From Bacillota bacterium (GTDB taxonomy: Bacteria > Bacillota > Sulfobacillia > Symbiobacteriales > Symbiobacteriaceae), in contig JAMNXV010000054.1 of assembly GCA_023623185.1 (NCBI GenBank), positions 1 through 60,076 of the forward strand: a DNA stretch of 60,076 bases, in the 5' to 3' direction. The translations under genes and the position numbers were made by a program. Under the pieces are notes generated by a model. That model saw only the letters and a program-made list of their open reading frames with translations. It did no database searches and was not told the DNA's origin. Below, one piece after another: positions 1-15,031 of this stretch (within the stretch, counting starts at the first letter, position 1; every line of letters starts with the position of its first letter).

Positions 1-1
1 C

Positions 2-964
2 GGCACCGAGATCCGGGTCCAGGCGCGCGGCCCCGTCGTCGAGCAGGTGACGGGTACGATCGAGGCGATCCACGCCGTGTCGATCGACTTCACCTCGCGC
101 ATCGTCGTGAAGAGCGGCCGGGAGAGCCGCACCATCCCGTTGGCCCCTGACGTGAAGATCAGCCACGGGCGCCAGCAGCTGGAGGACCTGCGGATCGGCG
201 ATCAGGTGACCGTCATGGTGGTGGACGGCGTCGGCACCGAGGTCTCCGTGACCGAGCGGGGTCCGGCGACCGAGGAGATCACCGGGCGCATCGTCGAGAT
301 CTACCCGTTCTCCATCACGTTCCAGTCCAGCATCGACGTGGAGACGGAGTCCGGCATCCGGAACATCCCGCTGGCCTCCGACGTGTCCATCCGGCGCGGC
401 GAGCAGCGCATCCGGCTGGACGACCTGCAGAAGGGCGATCTGGTGACCGTCACCGTGGTGGAGGGGCAGGCCACGGCCATCCAGGCGCTGGAGACCGAGC
501 CCGAGGAGGTGACCGGCCAGCTTCTGGCGGTCTACCAGGTCTCCATAGACTTCCAGCCCAGCCTGCTGGTGTACACCGGCGAAGGGGAGCGGCGGATCCG
601 GCTGGATGACAACACCGCCTACAGCCGCGGCGGCCGGCGCGTCGACCTGGACGACCTGCAGGCGGGCGACAGGCTGCGCATCCAGGTGGTGGGCGGTGTC
701 GCGGACCGGGTGCTGGTGGAGGAGCGGCCCCGCACCTCGCAGCTCACGGGTACCCTGGAGGCCGTCGACGGGCGGGTGATCACCGTGCGGATCAACAACC
801 GGCAGGAGCGGACGCTGCTCCTGGCCGAAGAGGCCGCACTCACCCTGGGCGGCGAGAAGATCGGGCTGGGTGAGCCCCGCAGGGGCGACCGGGTCCAGCT
901 GAAGGTCCGTGGCGATGTGGTCACCGAGCTTGCGGTCCAGCGGCGGGACCGGAACGGCGGTTAG
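2..964 (+). CDS. Four-repeat beta-rich protein, 5' end missing
   Basis: The reading frame is open from base 2, and the residues before the first possible start (GTG at 47) already match the end of a repeat unit, so the gene begins outside the window. About four imperfect units of roughly 77 residues are visible. Each opens with [VIL]TG.[IL] and carries an IPL or IRL strand, a LDDL-like turn and a GD.[VL].[VI] strand followed by VV.G. This pattern looks like tandem small beta-barrels. No catalytic motif, membrane segment or anchor is seen in the visible part, and the N-terminus, where a signal or SLH domain might lie, is not available. I do not recognise the family. A surface or secreted structural role is only a guess. 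Confidence 0.75.
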   Translation, partial: GTEIRVQARGPVVEQVTGTIEAIHAVSIDFTSRIVVKSGRESRTIPLAPDVKISHGRQQLEDLRIGDQVTVMVVDGVGTEVSVTERGPATEEITGRIVEIYPFSITFQSSIDVETESGIRNIPLASDVSIRRGEQRIRLDDLQKGDLVTVTVVEGQATAIQALETEPEEVTGQLLAVYQVSIDFQPSLLVYTGEGERRIRLDDNTAYSRGGRRVDLDDLQAGDRLRIQVVGGVADRVLVEERPRTSQLTGTLEAVDGRVITVRINNRQERTLLLAEEAALTLGGEKIGLGEPRRGDRVQLKVRGDVVTELAVQRRDRNGG

Positions 965-1002
965 CGCCGGCCGGCACGGAGCCGACCCGGAGAAGACACA
1001 GA

Positions 1003-1038
1003 AAAGGAGCAGGGCGTGCGGTCACGCCCTGCTCCTTT
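1003..1038. terminator. Bidirectional hairpin between convergent genes
   Basis: A perfect 16-bp stem (1003-1018 with 1023-1038) and a CGGT loop lie between the left-edge gene and the oppositely oriented nifJ. The stem carries AAA on one side and TTT on the other, so it can serve both strands. Confidence 0.85.
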
Positions 1039-1079
1039 ATTGAGCCTGAGTCTCAGCCTGTGTGTGCTCGCCGGTCGCG

Positions 1080-4634
<3,555 letters not shown>

Positions 4635-4696
4635 CGTCTCACACTCCTATCTACAGGCTGCATCGCTTGCAGCCGTCATGCTGCCTAACCTACATT

Positions 4697-4770
4697 ATTG
4701 TATCGTGAGCGGACTTTGGTCTAACAGGGCAACAAAGTCCCCATTTCGAGCATGATCCATGGACCAAAGT
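4697..4770 (-). promoter_or_regulatory. nifJ upstream region with clustered dyads
   Basis: On the minus strand a TACAAT -10 candidate (4697-4702) lies about 65 bp before the nifJ start, with only a weak -35. Just upstream is an inverted repeat GGACTTTG/CAAAGTCC (4711-4718, 4733-4740). A third copy, GACCAAAGT (4762-4770), is a perfect inverse of 4713-4721. The arrangement suggests an operator. The regulator is unknown. Confidence 0.4.
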
Positions 4771-4817
4771 GCGGAGGCAGTGCTTGCTCCGCCCTAGGGC
4801 AATAGACGGATGCGCGC

Positions 4818-6425
4818 CTACCAGGCCGCCACGTGGCCATCCGTGCGCGGCTCGGTCGCGCCGACGAGCACGCCGTCCGGCATCCGCCAGATGATCTGTC
4901 CGCGGCCGAACCCCTCGGAGCCCAGGGCCCAGCGCACCGCGTGGCCCCGGCGGGCGAGCGCGTCCACAATGTGCGGGGGAACCGAATGCTCCATCTCCAC
5001 CGACCGCCCTTCTACCCAGCGCCAGCGGGGCGCATCCAGCGCGGCCTGGGGGTTCATACCGAAGTCGATGGTGTTGGTGATCACCTGCACGTGCCCCTGG
5101 GGCTGCATGAACCCGCCCATTACGCCGAAGGGGCCGACGGCCTCGCCGTCGCGGGTCAGGAAGCCAGGGATGATGGTGTTATACGGCCGCTTGCCGGGCT
5201 CCAGGCAGTTGGGGTGGGCGGGGTCGAGGCTGAAGGTATGGCCCCGGTTGTTCAGGGCGATGCCGGTGTCGGGGATGACGACGCCGCAGCCGAAGCCCAT
5301 GTAGTTGGACTGGATGTACGAGACCATGTTGCCTTCCGCGTCCGCGGCCGCCAGGTAGACGGTGCCGCCGCGCGGCGGCCGGCCGGGCGCGGGCTCCAGC
5401 GCGGTGCGGCCGATCAGCCGGCGCCGCTCCTCGGCGTAGGCGTCGGAGAGCAGGTCACGGGCGGTGACGTCCATCGCACGGGGATCGGCGATGAACCGCA
5501 GGCCGTCGGCAAAGGCGAGCTTCATGGCCTCGATCTGCAGGTGGTAAGTCTCCACGTCCTCCCGCGCGCCGAAGGTAAACCCCTTCAGGATGTTCAGCGC
5601 GAGCAGGGCCACGAGCCCCTGCCCGTTGGGCGGAAGCTCCCACACGTCGTAGCCGCGGTAGTGCACCCGGAGCGGCTCCACCCACTCCGGGCTGAAGGAG
5701 GCGAGGTCCGCCTGCGTGATGTAGCCGCCGTGCCGGGCGGCGAAAGCGGCGATGCGCTCGGCCAGCTCGCCCCGGTAGAAGGCCTCGCCGGCCGTCTCGC
5801 CGATGAGCCGCAGGGTGCGCGCGTGGCCCGGCGAGCGCCAGACCTCACCGACGGCGGGCGCGCGCCCCCTAGGGGCGAAGGTGTCGAACCAGCCGCGGAA
5901 CTCCTCCCCGGTCAGGTTCCGGCGGTAGCTCTCAAATGCCGCCTGCCAGTTGCGGCCGAGGGTGGGCGAGATGGGGTACCCGCGCTCCGCGTATTCAGCT
6001 GCCGGGGCGAGGACCTGCTGCAGGGGCAGGCGGCCGAAGCGGCGGTTCAGCTCCACCCATGCAGCCGGGGCCCCGGGCACCATCGCAGGCGTGAGCCCGT
6101 GGCGGGGCATCTCCCGGAGCCCGGCCCGCTTCAAGGCATCGAGGCTGAGGCTCCGCGGGGCGGGGCCGCTGCTGTTGAGGCCGTGGAGCTTCCCGCCGGT
6201 CCAGATGAGGGCGAAGGCGTCGGAACCGAGCCCATTGGAGGTGGGCTCCACCACCGTGAGCGCCGCGGCGGTGGCAATGGCGGCGTCGATGGCGTTTCCG
6301 CCCTGCTGGAGGATCGACAGCCCCGCCTGCGCGGCCAGGGGCTGCGAGGTCGCGACCATGCCGCGGGTGGCAAACACACAGTTTCGCCTGGAAGGATACG
6401 GGTAATCGAGCGGATCGAAGCGCAT
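4818..6425 (-). CDS. ggt: Gamma-glutamyltransferase family protein
   Basis: 535-residue Ntn-hydrolase of the gamma-glutamyltranspeptidase family, which self-cleaves before a Thr nucleophile and transfers or hydrolyses gamma-glutamyl groups. The N-terminal GMVATSQPLAAQAG and GGNAIDAAIATAAAL motifs are typical. The likely nucleophile is the Thr of GGTVYLAAADAEGN (about residue 354), followed by NMVSYIQS and a late GGFMQPQGHVQV motif. There is no signal peptide: the protein starts MRFDPLDYPYPS, so it is predicted cytoplasmic, unlike classical periplasmic or secreted GGT. It lies upstream of nifJ on the same strand but is separated by a probable nifJ promoter. The substrate could be a glutathione analogue or another gamma-glutamyl or cephalosporin-like amide. 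Confidence 0.9.
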   Translation of the reverse strand: MRFDPLDYPYPSRRNCVFATRGMVATSQPLAAQAGLSILQQGGNAIDAAIATAAALTVVEPTSNGLGSDAFALIWTGGKLHGLNSSGPAPRSLSLDALKRAGLREMPRHGLTPAMVPGAPAAWVELNRRFGRLPLQQVLAPAAEYAERGYPISPTLGRNWQAAFESYRRNLTGEEFRGWFDTFAPRGRAPAVGEVWRSPGHARTLRLIGETAGEAFYRGELAERIAAFAARHGGYITQADLASFSPEWVEPLRVHYRGYDVWELPPNGQGLVALLALNILKGFTFGAREDVETYHLQIEAMKLAFADGLRFIADPRAMDVTARDLLSDAYAEERRRLIGRTALEPAPGRPPRGGTVYLAAADAEGNMVSYIQSNYMGFGCGVVIPDTGIALNNRGHTFSLDPAHPNCLEPGKRPYNTIIPGFLTRDGEAVGPFGVMGGFMQPQGHVQVITNTIDFGMNPQAALDAPRWRWVEGRSVEMEHSVPPHIVDALARRGHAVRWALGSEGFGRGQIIWRMPDGVLVGATEPRTDGHVAAW

Positions 6426-6514
6426 AGCCCCATCCCCTTCACGCGTGTGGTTATCAGGTATGAGCGTATCAACCGGCGCTCGCGCCTGTCAAAGGCAAGG
6501 CTGACCAGCGGATC

Positions 6515-7216
6515 TCACCCGGGGGAATCCCCGGTCAGTTTCGACACGACGTGCGCATAGGTGCGCAGCGCCTCCTCGCCTGCCGGCGAAAGCCGGTACA
6601 CCCCGCGGGCGATCCGCTCAAACCAGCCGTAGTAGTTGCGCTGGAGCAGCGGCCCGGCTGAATGCACGCCGGTCGCCGCGCGGATCGCCTTCACCGCGGA
6701 CGGGCCGTGCTCGGCCAGATGCGCGGCGACGCGCAGGGCGTCCTGGCGGTAGGCGGTGATGACGGGAGCGCGGGTGGTTCCGCCGACGTTGAAGTCCCCG
6801 GAGCGCCGCTGAAACTCGCGAAGGAGCGCCGCCCGCTCCCGGGCTTTCGGGCGGGGGCGCCAGGGTTCCGGATCGAACTGTACGGCCGCCACGGGCTCGG
6901 CGCCGGCGAAATGCACGGTGATCAGACCGAGGCCCAGCCGCCTGCAGAGGTGCTGCACCTGGGTCCAGCGGCGGTTGCCCCGGGCGCGCCGCGGGGCCTC
7001 CACCGCCAGGTACACGGCGTCGGTGAGCCGCAGGCGGTCGACCGCCTGGAGCAAGAGGGCCAGATTGACCGCGCGCTTCAGCTCGACGATGACGAGGTCC
7101 TCACCGCGCACGGCGACCACATCGCAGCCATTGACCTCACCCCGCACCGTGAAGCCCAGGTCTTCCAACAGGGCCTTCACGGGCGGGTACAGGTCGCGCT
7201 CGGTGCGGCTGGTCAT
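6515..7216 (-). CDS. DUF2161-like PD-(D/E)XK fold protein
   Basis: 233 residues. The N-terminal half has the layout of a PD-(D/E)XK nuclease core: a helix (DLYPPVKALLEDLGF), then GEVNGCDVVAV with the Asp and, after a short hairpin, LVIVELKR with the E.K pair (about residues 22-45). The C-terminal half (from about 135) reads as a winged-helix region ending in YYGWFERIARGVYRLSPAG. This arrangement matches what I know as DUF2161, a family with no proven function. Start chosen at ATG with GAGGAGG upstream. It is followed by the ggt-like gene on the same strand with an 89-bp gap. DNA binding or nuclease activity is inference from fold only. Confidence 0.75.
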   Translation of the reverse strand: MTSRTERDLYPPVKALLEDLGFTVRGEVNGCDVVAVRGEDLVIVELKRAVNLALLLQAVDRLRLTDAVYLAVEAPRRARGNRRWTQVQHLCRRLGLGLITVHFAGAEPVAAVQFDPEPWRPRPKARERAALLREFQRRSGDFNVGGTTRAPVITAYRQDALRVAAHLAEHGPSAVKAIRAATGVHSAGPLLQRNYYGWFERIARGVYRLSPAGEEALRTYAHVVSKLTGDSPG

Positions 7217-7407
7217 CCTGGCGAGGCCTCCTCATGAGCCGTGATCCTCCTGCGGTAATTCCTGAAGCAGCACGGCAAATCCTGCCCGCCCGCGCAAGCG
7301 CGCTCCCGCGGGGCGGAACCACGCCGGGCGGGACCGCCCCGGATAACGAGGCATAGCATAAAGGGAGTTGCAATACCCAGCCGTCTCACCGTGCAGGAGG
7401 TATGCGC

Positions 7408-7740
7408 GTGTTTTTCGGAGGCTTTCCCATTCCCGGGCTCACCTGCCCCTCGCCGCCGTTGCTGACGAAGGCGTGGAGCCCGGTTGGCAAGGGCATTCCC
7501 CTTCCCGGGCCGACCACCTTCGGCAAGCCGCTGGGAACGCCGGTCGCGAAGCCGTTCACCGCGGGGGTCCCGGTGCCGCTTCCCACGCCGGTCGCGCCCA
7601 CCGTCTTCCCCGCTACGTATCCCTTCGGCGTGCCGGCCTTCGGCAAGGTCTTCCCGTTCCCGGCCGCCCCGGTGGTGAGCCCGTTCGGCAAGCCCTTCGC
7701 CACGGGCGTTCCCGCGGTCTTCGGCGTTCCGTTCTGTTAG
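7408..7740 (+). CDS. Small Pro/Phe/Gly-rich protein, unknown function
   Basis: 110 residues, almost entirely Pro, Phe, Gly, Val, Thr and Ala, with recurring FGKP, TPVA and [FT]A[TG]GVP phrases and a single Cys at the very C-terminus. I chose the GTG at 7408 because the AGGAGG at 7395-7400 sits 7 nt before it but only 1 nt before the in-frame ATG at 7402. There is no signal peptide or clear transmembrane helix. The strong ribosome site and the terminator directly after the stop argue that it is expressed. Low-complexity proteins of this size in endospore formers are often coat or crust components, but nothing here proves that. The minus strand is also open across this stretch but has no comparable ribosome site. 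Confidence 0.65.
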   Translation: MFFGGFPIPGLTCPSPPLLTKAWSPVGKGIPLPGPTTFGKPLGTPVAKPFTAGVPVPLPTPVAPTVFPATYPFGVPAFGKVFPFPAAPVVSPFGKPFATGVPAVFGVPFC

Positions 7741-7758
7741 GGTTCGCGTGCGCGCTGC

Positions 7759-7789
7759 GGGGGCAGGTCGGCCAGACCGACCTGCCCCC
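7759..7789. terminator. Bidirectional 13-bp hairpin
   Basis: GGGGGCAGGTCGG (7759-7771) pairs perfectly with 7777-7789 around a 5-nt loop, between convergent genes. T-runs are poor. Confidence 0.7.
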
Positions 7790-7831
7790 GCGGGCCTTTC
7801 CGGCACGCTGTGCCGGGGGTGCGCCGCCGGT

Positions 7832-9583
7832 TCACTCTTGTCCCAGCAAACCGAACAGGTTGGCGAGCAGCTTGGCCGCTTCGGCCCGCGTCATGGGCGT
7901 GTCACCCGCGAAGGTCGAAGCGGCGAAGACGGGGTAGTGGGCCTGCTCGCCCATCAGCCGGAAGTCCAGCCCTGCGCGTACGTAGGGCTCATACCAGAGA
8001 TCGGTCGTGACATCTGCGGGCATGCTGCCTTCCGGGGGCCGGGGGACGTCGATCAGGTTGGCGGTGACGATCTTCACGCCCTGGGCCCGGGTGACCAGCT
8101 CATCGGGCCGGAAGGTGCCGTCGGGGAAGCCGTCGAGGGCCCCGTCAGCCACCGCCGCCGCCAGGAAGCCCATGGTCGCCGCCCAGTGCCCGTCCGTGTC
8201 GCCGAAGGGCAGCGCCGCTCCGGGCTGGGGCGCCAGCCCCTTGGTCAGGATGAACATCTTGGCGAACTCGGCCCGGGTGACCGGCCGATCGGGGCGGAAC
8301 GTGCCGTCTTCGTAGCCGTCGATGATCCCCGCGCCCACCAGGACGGAGACCGCCGCGCAGGCCGGGTGCGCCATGGGCAGATCGCTGAACCGCTGGATGG
8401 TGCAGATGGTGGGCAGCCCCGGCGGGAAATCGGCCGGCGGCTCTGCAGGGGGATCTGCGGGCGGATCGGCCGGCGGGTCTGCGGGAGGATCAGCAGGCGG
8501 GTCCGCCGGCGGATCGGAGGGAGGATCGGTGGGCGGGTCTGCAGGGGGATCTGCGGGCGGATCAGGCGGGGGAGCCGGCGGATCGGCGGGCGGGGGCTCG
8601 GCGCGGTCGGGGTCGGTCGTGATCACGACGGTGCGGCAGAACGTGTTGTTATTCTCGTCGGACTCGGGCACGCGCTTGGCCGGGTCAACGATGACGCCCA
8701 GGCAGTACGTGCCCGGCGGGGTGTCCCACGGGATCGTCCCCTGCGCCGGGAGGGAGATCGATTCCCCAGGACCCAGGTCCGGCGTGGTGGTAATCCGGCC
8801 GCCAGGGAGCACGGCGCCGTCCCTGTAGTCAGGCGATTCATCACCGTACTCCACGGTGAGGTCGTTGGCGGTGGAGAGCACGAATGCAATTTCCCAGCCA
8901 TCCTGAGCGTCCGTGTTTCCGGGCGCGTTCAGGACCCCCTCATTGGTGACCGTGACCTGGGCCACGCTGCTCAGCGGGGTGCCCCGGGGAATCTCGCCGG
9001 GCGCCGTCAGGGTCACGGTGAGATCAGCCTGCAGGATGATGATGGGCGGATCGATGGGCAGCCACAGCCACCGCTTGACCTCGACTTCCACGCAGTGTGT
9101 GTTGTTGGTCTCGTCAACTTCCGCCACCGCGTCGGTGGGGTCGATGACCGCCGTCAGGCAGTACGTTCCGGCCGGCACAGTGAACGGGATCGTGCCCTCG
9201 GGCGTCAGCTGCGCGGTCTGCTGGGCGTCTATGCTGGGTGTGGCGGTGATGCGGGTGAGGTGGATCCGCGTATCTCCCTGTACCAGCTCGAGGTCGATCA
9301 GGTAGCCCTCGTTGTCGCCGTCGTCGTTGCCCCGAACGCTGCCCAGTCCGTTATTGGCGACGGTGAGGGTGACAAGCCCCGTGAAGGATTGGCCCTGCGT
9401 GAGTTCGTCGGGCCCTGAGACCGTGACGGACAGGTCGGGAAGGAACGCAGGCAGGATGGGCGGGTCGATCGGAAAGGGGGGCAGTTGCGGGAGGCCCCCG
9501 GGGGGCGAGGCGGCCCACACCTGAGCGGGCAGCAGCAGGATGAGGGTCAGGAACCACGCGAACCAGCGGAACCGACGCTTCAT
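7832..9583 (-). CDS. Secreted SLH-domain protein with CARDB-like repeats
   Basis: 583 residues. A signal peptide (MKRRFRWFAWFLTLILLLPAQVWA) is followed by two CARDB-like immunoglobulin-fold domains (about residues 45-165 and 178-325). Each has the PELTQG or GEIPRG opening and ends TYCL.[AG]VIDP....V.E.[DN]E.NNT.C. A proline-rich linker of roughly 55 residues built from PADP units (about 333-390) follows. Three C-terminal SLH domains end it (DGYEDGTFRPDRPVTRAEFA, DGFPDGTFRPDELVTRAQG, and a degenerate third). SLH domains anchor proteins to pyruvylated secondary wall polymer, so this is a cell-surface protein. CARDB domains are usually adhesive or structural. Start supported by AAAGGAG. The gene stands alone. 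Confidence 0.93.
   Translation of the reverse strand: MKRRFRWFAWFLTLILLLPAQVWAASPPGGLPQLPPFPIDPPILPAFLPDLSVTVSGPDELTQGQSFTGLVTLTVANNGLGSVRGNDDGDNEGYLIDLELVQGDTRIHLTRITATPSIDAQQTAQLTPEGTIPFTVPAGTYCLTAVIDPTDAVAEVDETNNTHCVEVEVKRWLWLPIDPPIIILQADLTVTLTAPGEIPRGTPLSSVAQVTVTNEGVLNAPGNTDAQDGWEIAFVLSTANDLTVEYGDESPDYRDGAVLPGGRITTTPDLGPGESISLPAQGTIPWDTPPGTYCLGVIVDPAKRVPESDENNNTFCRTVVITTDPDRAEPPPADPPAPPPDPPADPPADPPTDPPSDPPADPPADPPADPPADPPADPPAEPPADFPPGLPTICTIQRFSDLPMAHPACAAVSVLVGAGIIDGYEDGTFRPDRPVTRAEFAKMFILTKGLAPQPGAALPFGDTDGHWAATMGFLAAAVADGALDGFPDGTFRPDELVTRAQGVKIVTANLIDVPRPPEGSMPADVTTDLWYEPYVRAGLDFRLMGEQAHYPVFAASTFAGDTPMTRAEAAKLLANLFGLLGQE
8415..8600. repeat. Degenerate short repeats encoding the PADP linker
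   Basis: Runs of roughly 12-nt units of the kind gcgggcggatcg, varied at third positions, encode the repeated Pro-Ala-Asp-Pro linker of the SLH protein. The repeat is coding, not a CRISPR or intergenic element. Confidence 0.85.
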
Positions 9584-10018
9584 GGGTCAGACCAGCTCCT
9601 TTCGGAGTGAGCGGCAACTCCAATCTGCACCCTATGCGCACCGGGAGATTGCGTGACCGGGTTTGACCGGGCCCCGTCGCCGCTGTCGCAGGGCCTGTTC
9701 GCTTCCGGCTCATTCGGTTCTGACCGCAGTGGCGGTTGGCCCCGGGCAGTTCACTCACCCCTGGATGTCATTCCATACTAGTCGAGAGAAGATTCTGTGT
9801 CTATCGCCCTCGGGGCCACCCGCGGGGGTGATTTGCTGCCGGGGCGGCCGTGCGTGTCGTTGACCAAAGAGGGAGGGGGCCTCGCCCCCTCCCACTCACT
9901 CCCCCGGGCAGTCGATCGGCCCTGCCCCAGGTGCGGGCCGTGCATGCCGCCCCGCACCAATCTGGGTGGTAAGTCTTCACGTATTACTGAGACATGCTGT
10001 CAGTCTGCTACACACGCC
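9584..10018. other. Intergenic region between SLH gene and acnA
   Basis: This 435-bp stretch contains no ORF with both a ribosome site and plausible composition. The only clear structure is the hairpin at 9871-9893. The SLH gene start and its AAAGGAG lie at the left edge. I saw no convincing promoter. Confidence 0.6.
9871..9893 (-). terminator. Probable acnA terminator
   Basis: GGGAGGGGGC (9871-9880) pairs with 9884-9893 around a 3-nt loop. Read on the minus strand it is followed by TCTTTGG. It lies about 125 bp beyond the acnA stop. Confidence 0.6.
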
Positions 10019-12691
<2,673 letters not shown>

Positions 12692-12942
12692 GTAGGCACC
12701 TCTCTTCCTCTATCGCAATAATGGCGTGCAGCTCGTGGCCTCCGGCGGGCACCGCCGTTGGTACCGGAGAAGGGTGGGTATTCGGGTGCATACCAGAGGG
12801 AAACGAATAGCCTTCGGTCCTATTCTAGAACAATCTTTCGGAGCAGTAAATCGATAGCCCTATGCCGCGTGGTTATGAGGTTATAAAACGGGCCGGCTGA
12901 CGGCGGGCCGGGTGGTGTAAGAACCCGGGAGAGGTATACAAT

Positions 12943-15018
12943 ATGGGTATGGAAGCTGTTCAGGGGCGAATCGTAGGCTGGCTGGACCGACTGTTTCGCA
13001 CCGGGTATCCCCATCCCGTGAACCTGTTTGCCGCCCTGATGCTGGCCTTCCTGCCGGCCCTCTCGTGGCTCTCCGGGGAGGCGGCGGAGAGGGCGGTGTG
13101 GGCGCGCCTCACCGGCATAGCTCTCGGCCTGGTGTATCTGGCGGTTTGGTCGCGCATCCGCCCCACCGCCACCGCCTGGCGCAGGGGAACGAGGCACGAG
13201 CTCTATCTGCTGGCGCAGGCCATGCTGGTGGCGGCCATCTACGCGCTGGACGGCGGCCTCACGCGGTTTCTCTTCGCCGTGGTCGCCGTGCAGGCCGTCT
13301 ACCTGATTCCGGTCAGGCGCTGGGCCCCTTTCGTGGGCACCCTGGCCGCGCTCTGGCTGGCGCTTTACCTCGCCATCACGCCTCCCGGCGAGCCCGGAGC
13401 CAGCATGGTCGTCAGCATCGGCATGTATCTCCTCTACCTGGTGTTCGCCGCCCTGGTGACGCTGACGATGCTGCAGCAGGAGCGGGAGGGACGGCTGGCC
13501 CGGCAGCTCCTGGACGGCGTGAACCAGCGCCATCAGGTGCTGCGGGAGTACGACCAGACGGTGGAGCACCGGGCGGAGAGCGAGGAGCGGGAACGGCTGG
13601 CCCAGACGATTCATGCCCACCTGGTCACGCGCCTCTCCAGGCTGGAGGCCGACCTTCAGGCCATGGCGGAGGCCGGACCGCCCGCCCGTGACGCGGTGAG
13701 GGCGGCTCGGCTGGAGGCGAAAGCCGTGCTGGGAGAGGTGCGGTCGGCCGTTCGCACCCTGCGTCCCGGGCAGGCCGGAGCCGACCTGGACGACGCCGAC
13801 GCCCCGGGCCGCTTCACCGGCCCGCCTGAGCCGAAGATGTCTCTGCAGCTCACGGATCCGATCCGGGTATACCACATCTGGAACGCCGGCGTGATCACCG
13901 TGACCGCCGGGGTCATGCTCGCCGCGCAGCTGGTCGACGGGGACCCGCACTGGTGGCGGGTGCTGCTGCTGACCCTCATGCTGCTGGGCGCGTACGCCGG
14001 CGCCTCCGTGAAACCCGTGCCGTACGCGTGGCGCGCCCTGTTTGTGGTGGTGCAGGCCGTGCTGATTCTGCTACTGGTCTGGACAACCCAGGAGCCCTTG
14101 ATGAACCAGCTGTTCCTGGTCGTGTCGGCGCAGATGGTCTTTCTGAGCCCGGGCGGGTCGCGGGGGGTCGTGGCGGCGGTGGCCTTCCCCACCCTGCTGA
14201 CCGGCGCCTCCCTGCTGCTTTCCGGCAGCGGAGGGGCCGTATCGCCGCTTTCGCTGACGGTGGCCTTCGGCGTGACGTACTTCTTCGCCGCGGTCATGGC
14301 TGAGATGACCCGGCTTCAGCTGGAGGCCCGCACCCGGGCGATTCACTACACGCAGCAGCTGCGCGAGGTCAACCGCCAGCTGGAGGCCCGGCTGGTGGAG
14401 GCCCGCCGGGTGGCCATCGCCCGGGAGCGTGTGCGGATGGCCCGTGAGATCCATGACGGGCTCGGTCACCACCTGACGACCGTGATCGTGGACCTGCAGA
14501 ACGCGGAGGCGCTGGCGGATGAGGAGCCGGCGACCGCGCTGGCGCACGTGCGCAGCGCCCTGGAGGTGATCAGGGCCGCCATGCGCTCCAGCCAGGAGAT
14601 GGTGGAGACCCTGGACCGCTTCGACCGCCCGCTGCCCAGGGCCATTCAGGAGCTGGTGACCCGCTGGATGCAGGCCACCGGCACCCCGGTAATCTTCCGG
14701 GTGGACGGCGGCGGGAGCGACCTCTCCACGGCCGCGCGCATGACGGTCTTCCGCACCGTGCAGGAGAGCCTGACCAACATCCAGAAGCACGCGCGGGCCA
14801 CACGGGTGGAGATCACCCTGACCCAGCTGCCCGACCGGGTCACGCTGCGGGTGGTGAACGACGACCTCGGTCGGACCGAACACGAGGAGCCGGTCCGGTC
14901 AGGCTTCGGCCTGGTGGGCCTCAGGGAGCGCGCGCAGGCCCTGAGCGGCGAGTTCTGGGCCGGTCCGCGCAGCGAGGGCGGTTTTCAGGTATTATTGAGC
15001 TTGCCGATCGGTCTCTGA
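12943..15018 (+). CDS. Sensor histidine kinase with two tandem membrane/DHp modules
   Basis: 691 residues of the HPK7/NarX-DesK type. The N-terminal half has about five hydrophobic segments (residues 20-180), a coiled segment and a degenerate DHp box, RLAQTIHAHLVTRLSRLEADL, with His224 where the phosphoryl acceptor would be. No ATPase domain follows. The second half repeats the plan: about six hydrophobic segments (310-450), then VRMAREIHDGLGHHLTTV with His504, and an HATPase domain with an N-box (VFRTVQESLTNIQKHA) and GFGLVGLRERAQALSG. Only the second module is complete. It phosphorylates a response regulator, presumably the one starting 13 bp downstream. Start chosen at ATG with GGGAGAGG 8 nt before. 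The signal sensed is unknown. Confidence 0.93.
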   Translation: MGMEAVQGRIVGWLDRLFRTGYPHPVNLFAALMLAFLPALSWLSGEAAERAVWARLTGIALGLVYLAVWSRIRPTATAWRRGTRHELYLLAQAMLVAAIYALDGGLTRFLFAVVAVQAVYLIPVRRWAPFVGTLAALWLALYLAITPPGEPGASMVVSIGMYLLYLVFAALVTLTMLQQEREGRLARQLLDGVNQRHQVLREYDQTVEHRAESEERERLAQTIHAHLVTRLSRLEADLQAMAEAGPPARDAVRAARLEAKAVLGEVRSAVRTLRPGQAGADLDDADAPGRFTGPPEPKMSLQLTDPIRVYHIWNAGVITVTAGVMLAAQLVDGDPHWWRVLLLTLMLLGAYAGASVKPVPYAWRALFVVVQAVLILLLVWTTQEPLMNQLFLVVSAQMVFLSPGGSRGVVAAVAFPTLLTGASLLLSGSGGAVSPLSLTVAFGVTYFFAAVMAEMTRLQLEARTRAIHYTQQLREVNRQLEARLVEARRVAIARERVRMAREIHDGLGHHLTTVIVDLQNAEALADEEPATALAHVRSALEVIRAAMRSSQEMVETLDRFDRPLPRAIQELVTRWMQATGTPVIFRVDGGGSDLSTAARMTVFRTVQESLTNIQKHARATRVEITLTQLPDRVTLRVVNDDLGRTEHEEPVRSGFGLVGLRERAQALSGEFWAGPRSEGGFQVLLSLPIGL

Positions 15019-15031
15019 CGGGGGGAGCCAT

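Noticed and set aside
7386-7703. Minus-strand 105-residue Gly/Thr/Lys-rich frame
   Set aside because: It opposes the 7408-7740 gene, which has the better ribosome site and its own terminator. The low-complexity sequence reads open on both strands.
8415-8600. CRISPR-like repeat array
   Set aside because: Units are short, contiguous, degenerate at third positions and encode PADP in frame. There are no spacers.
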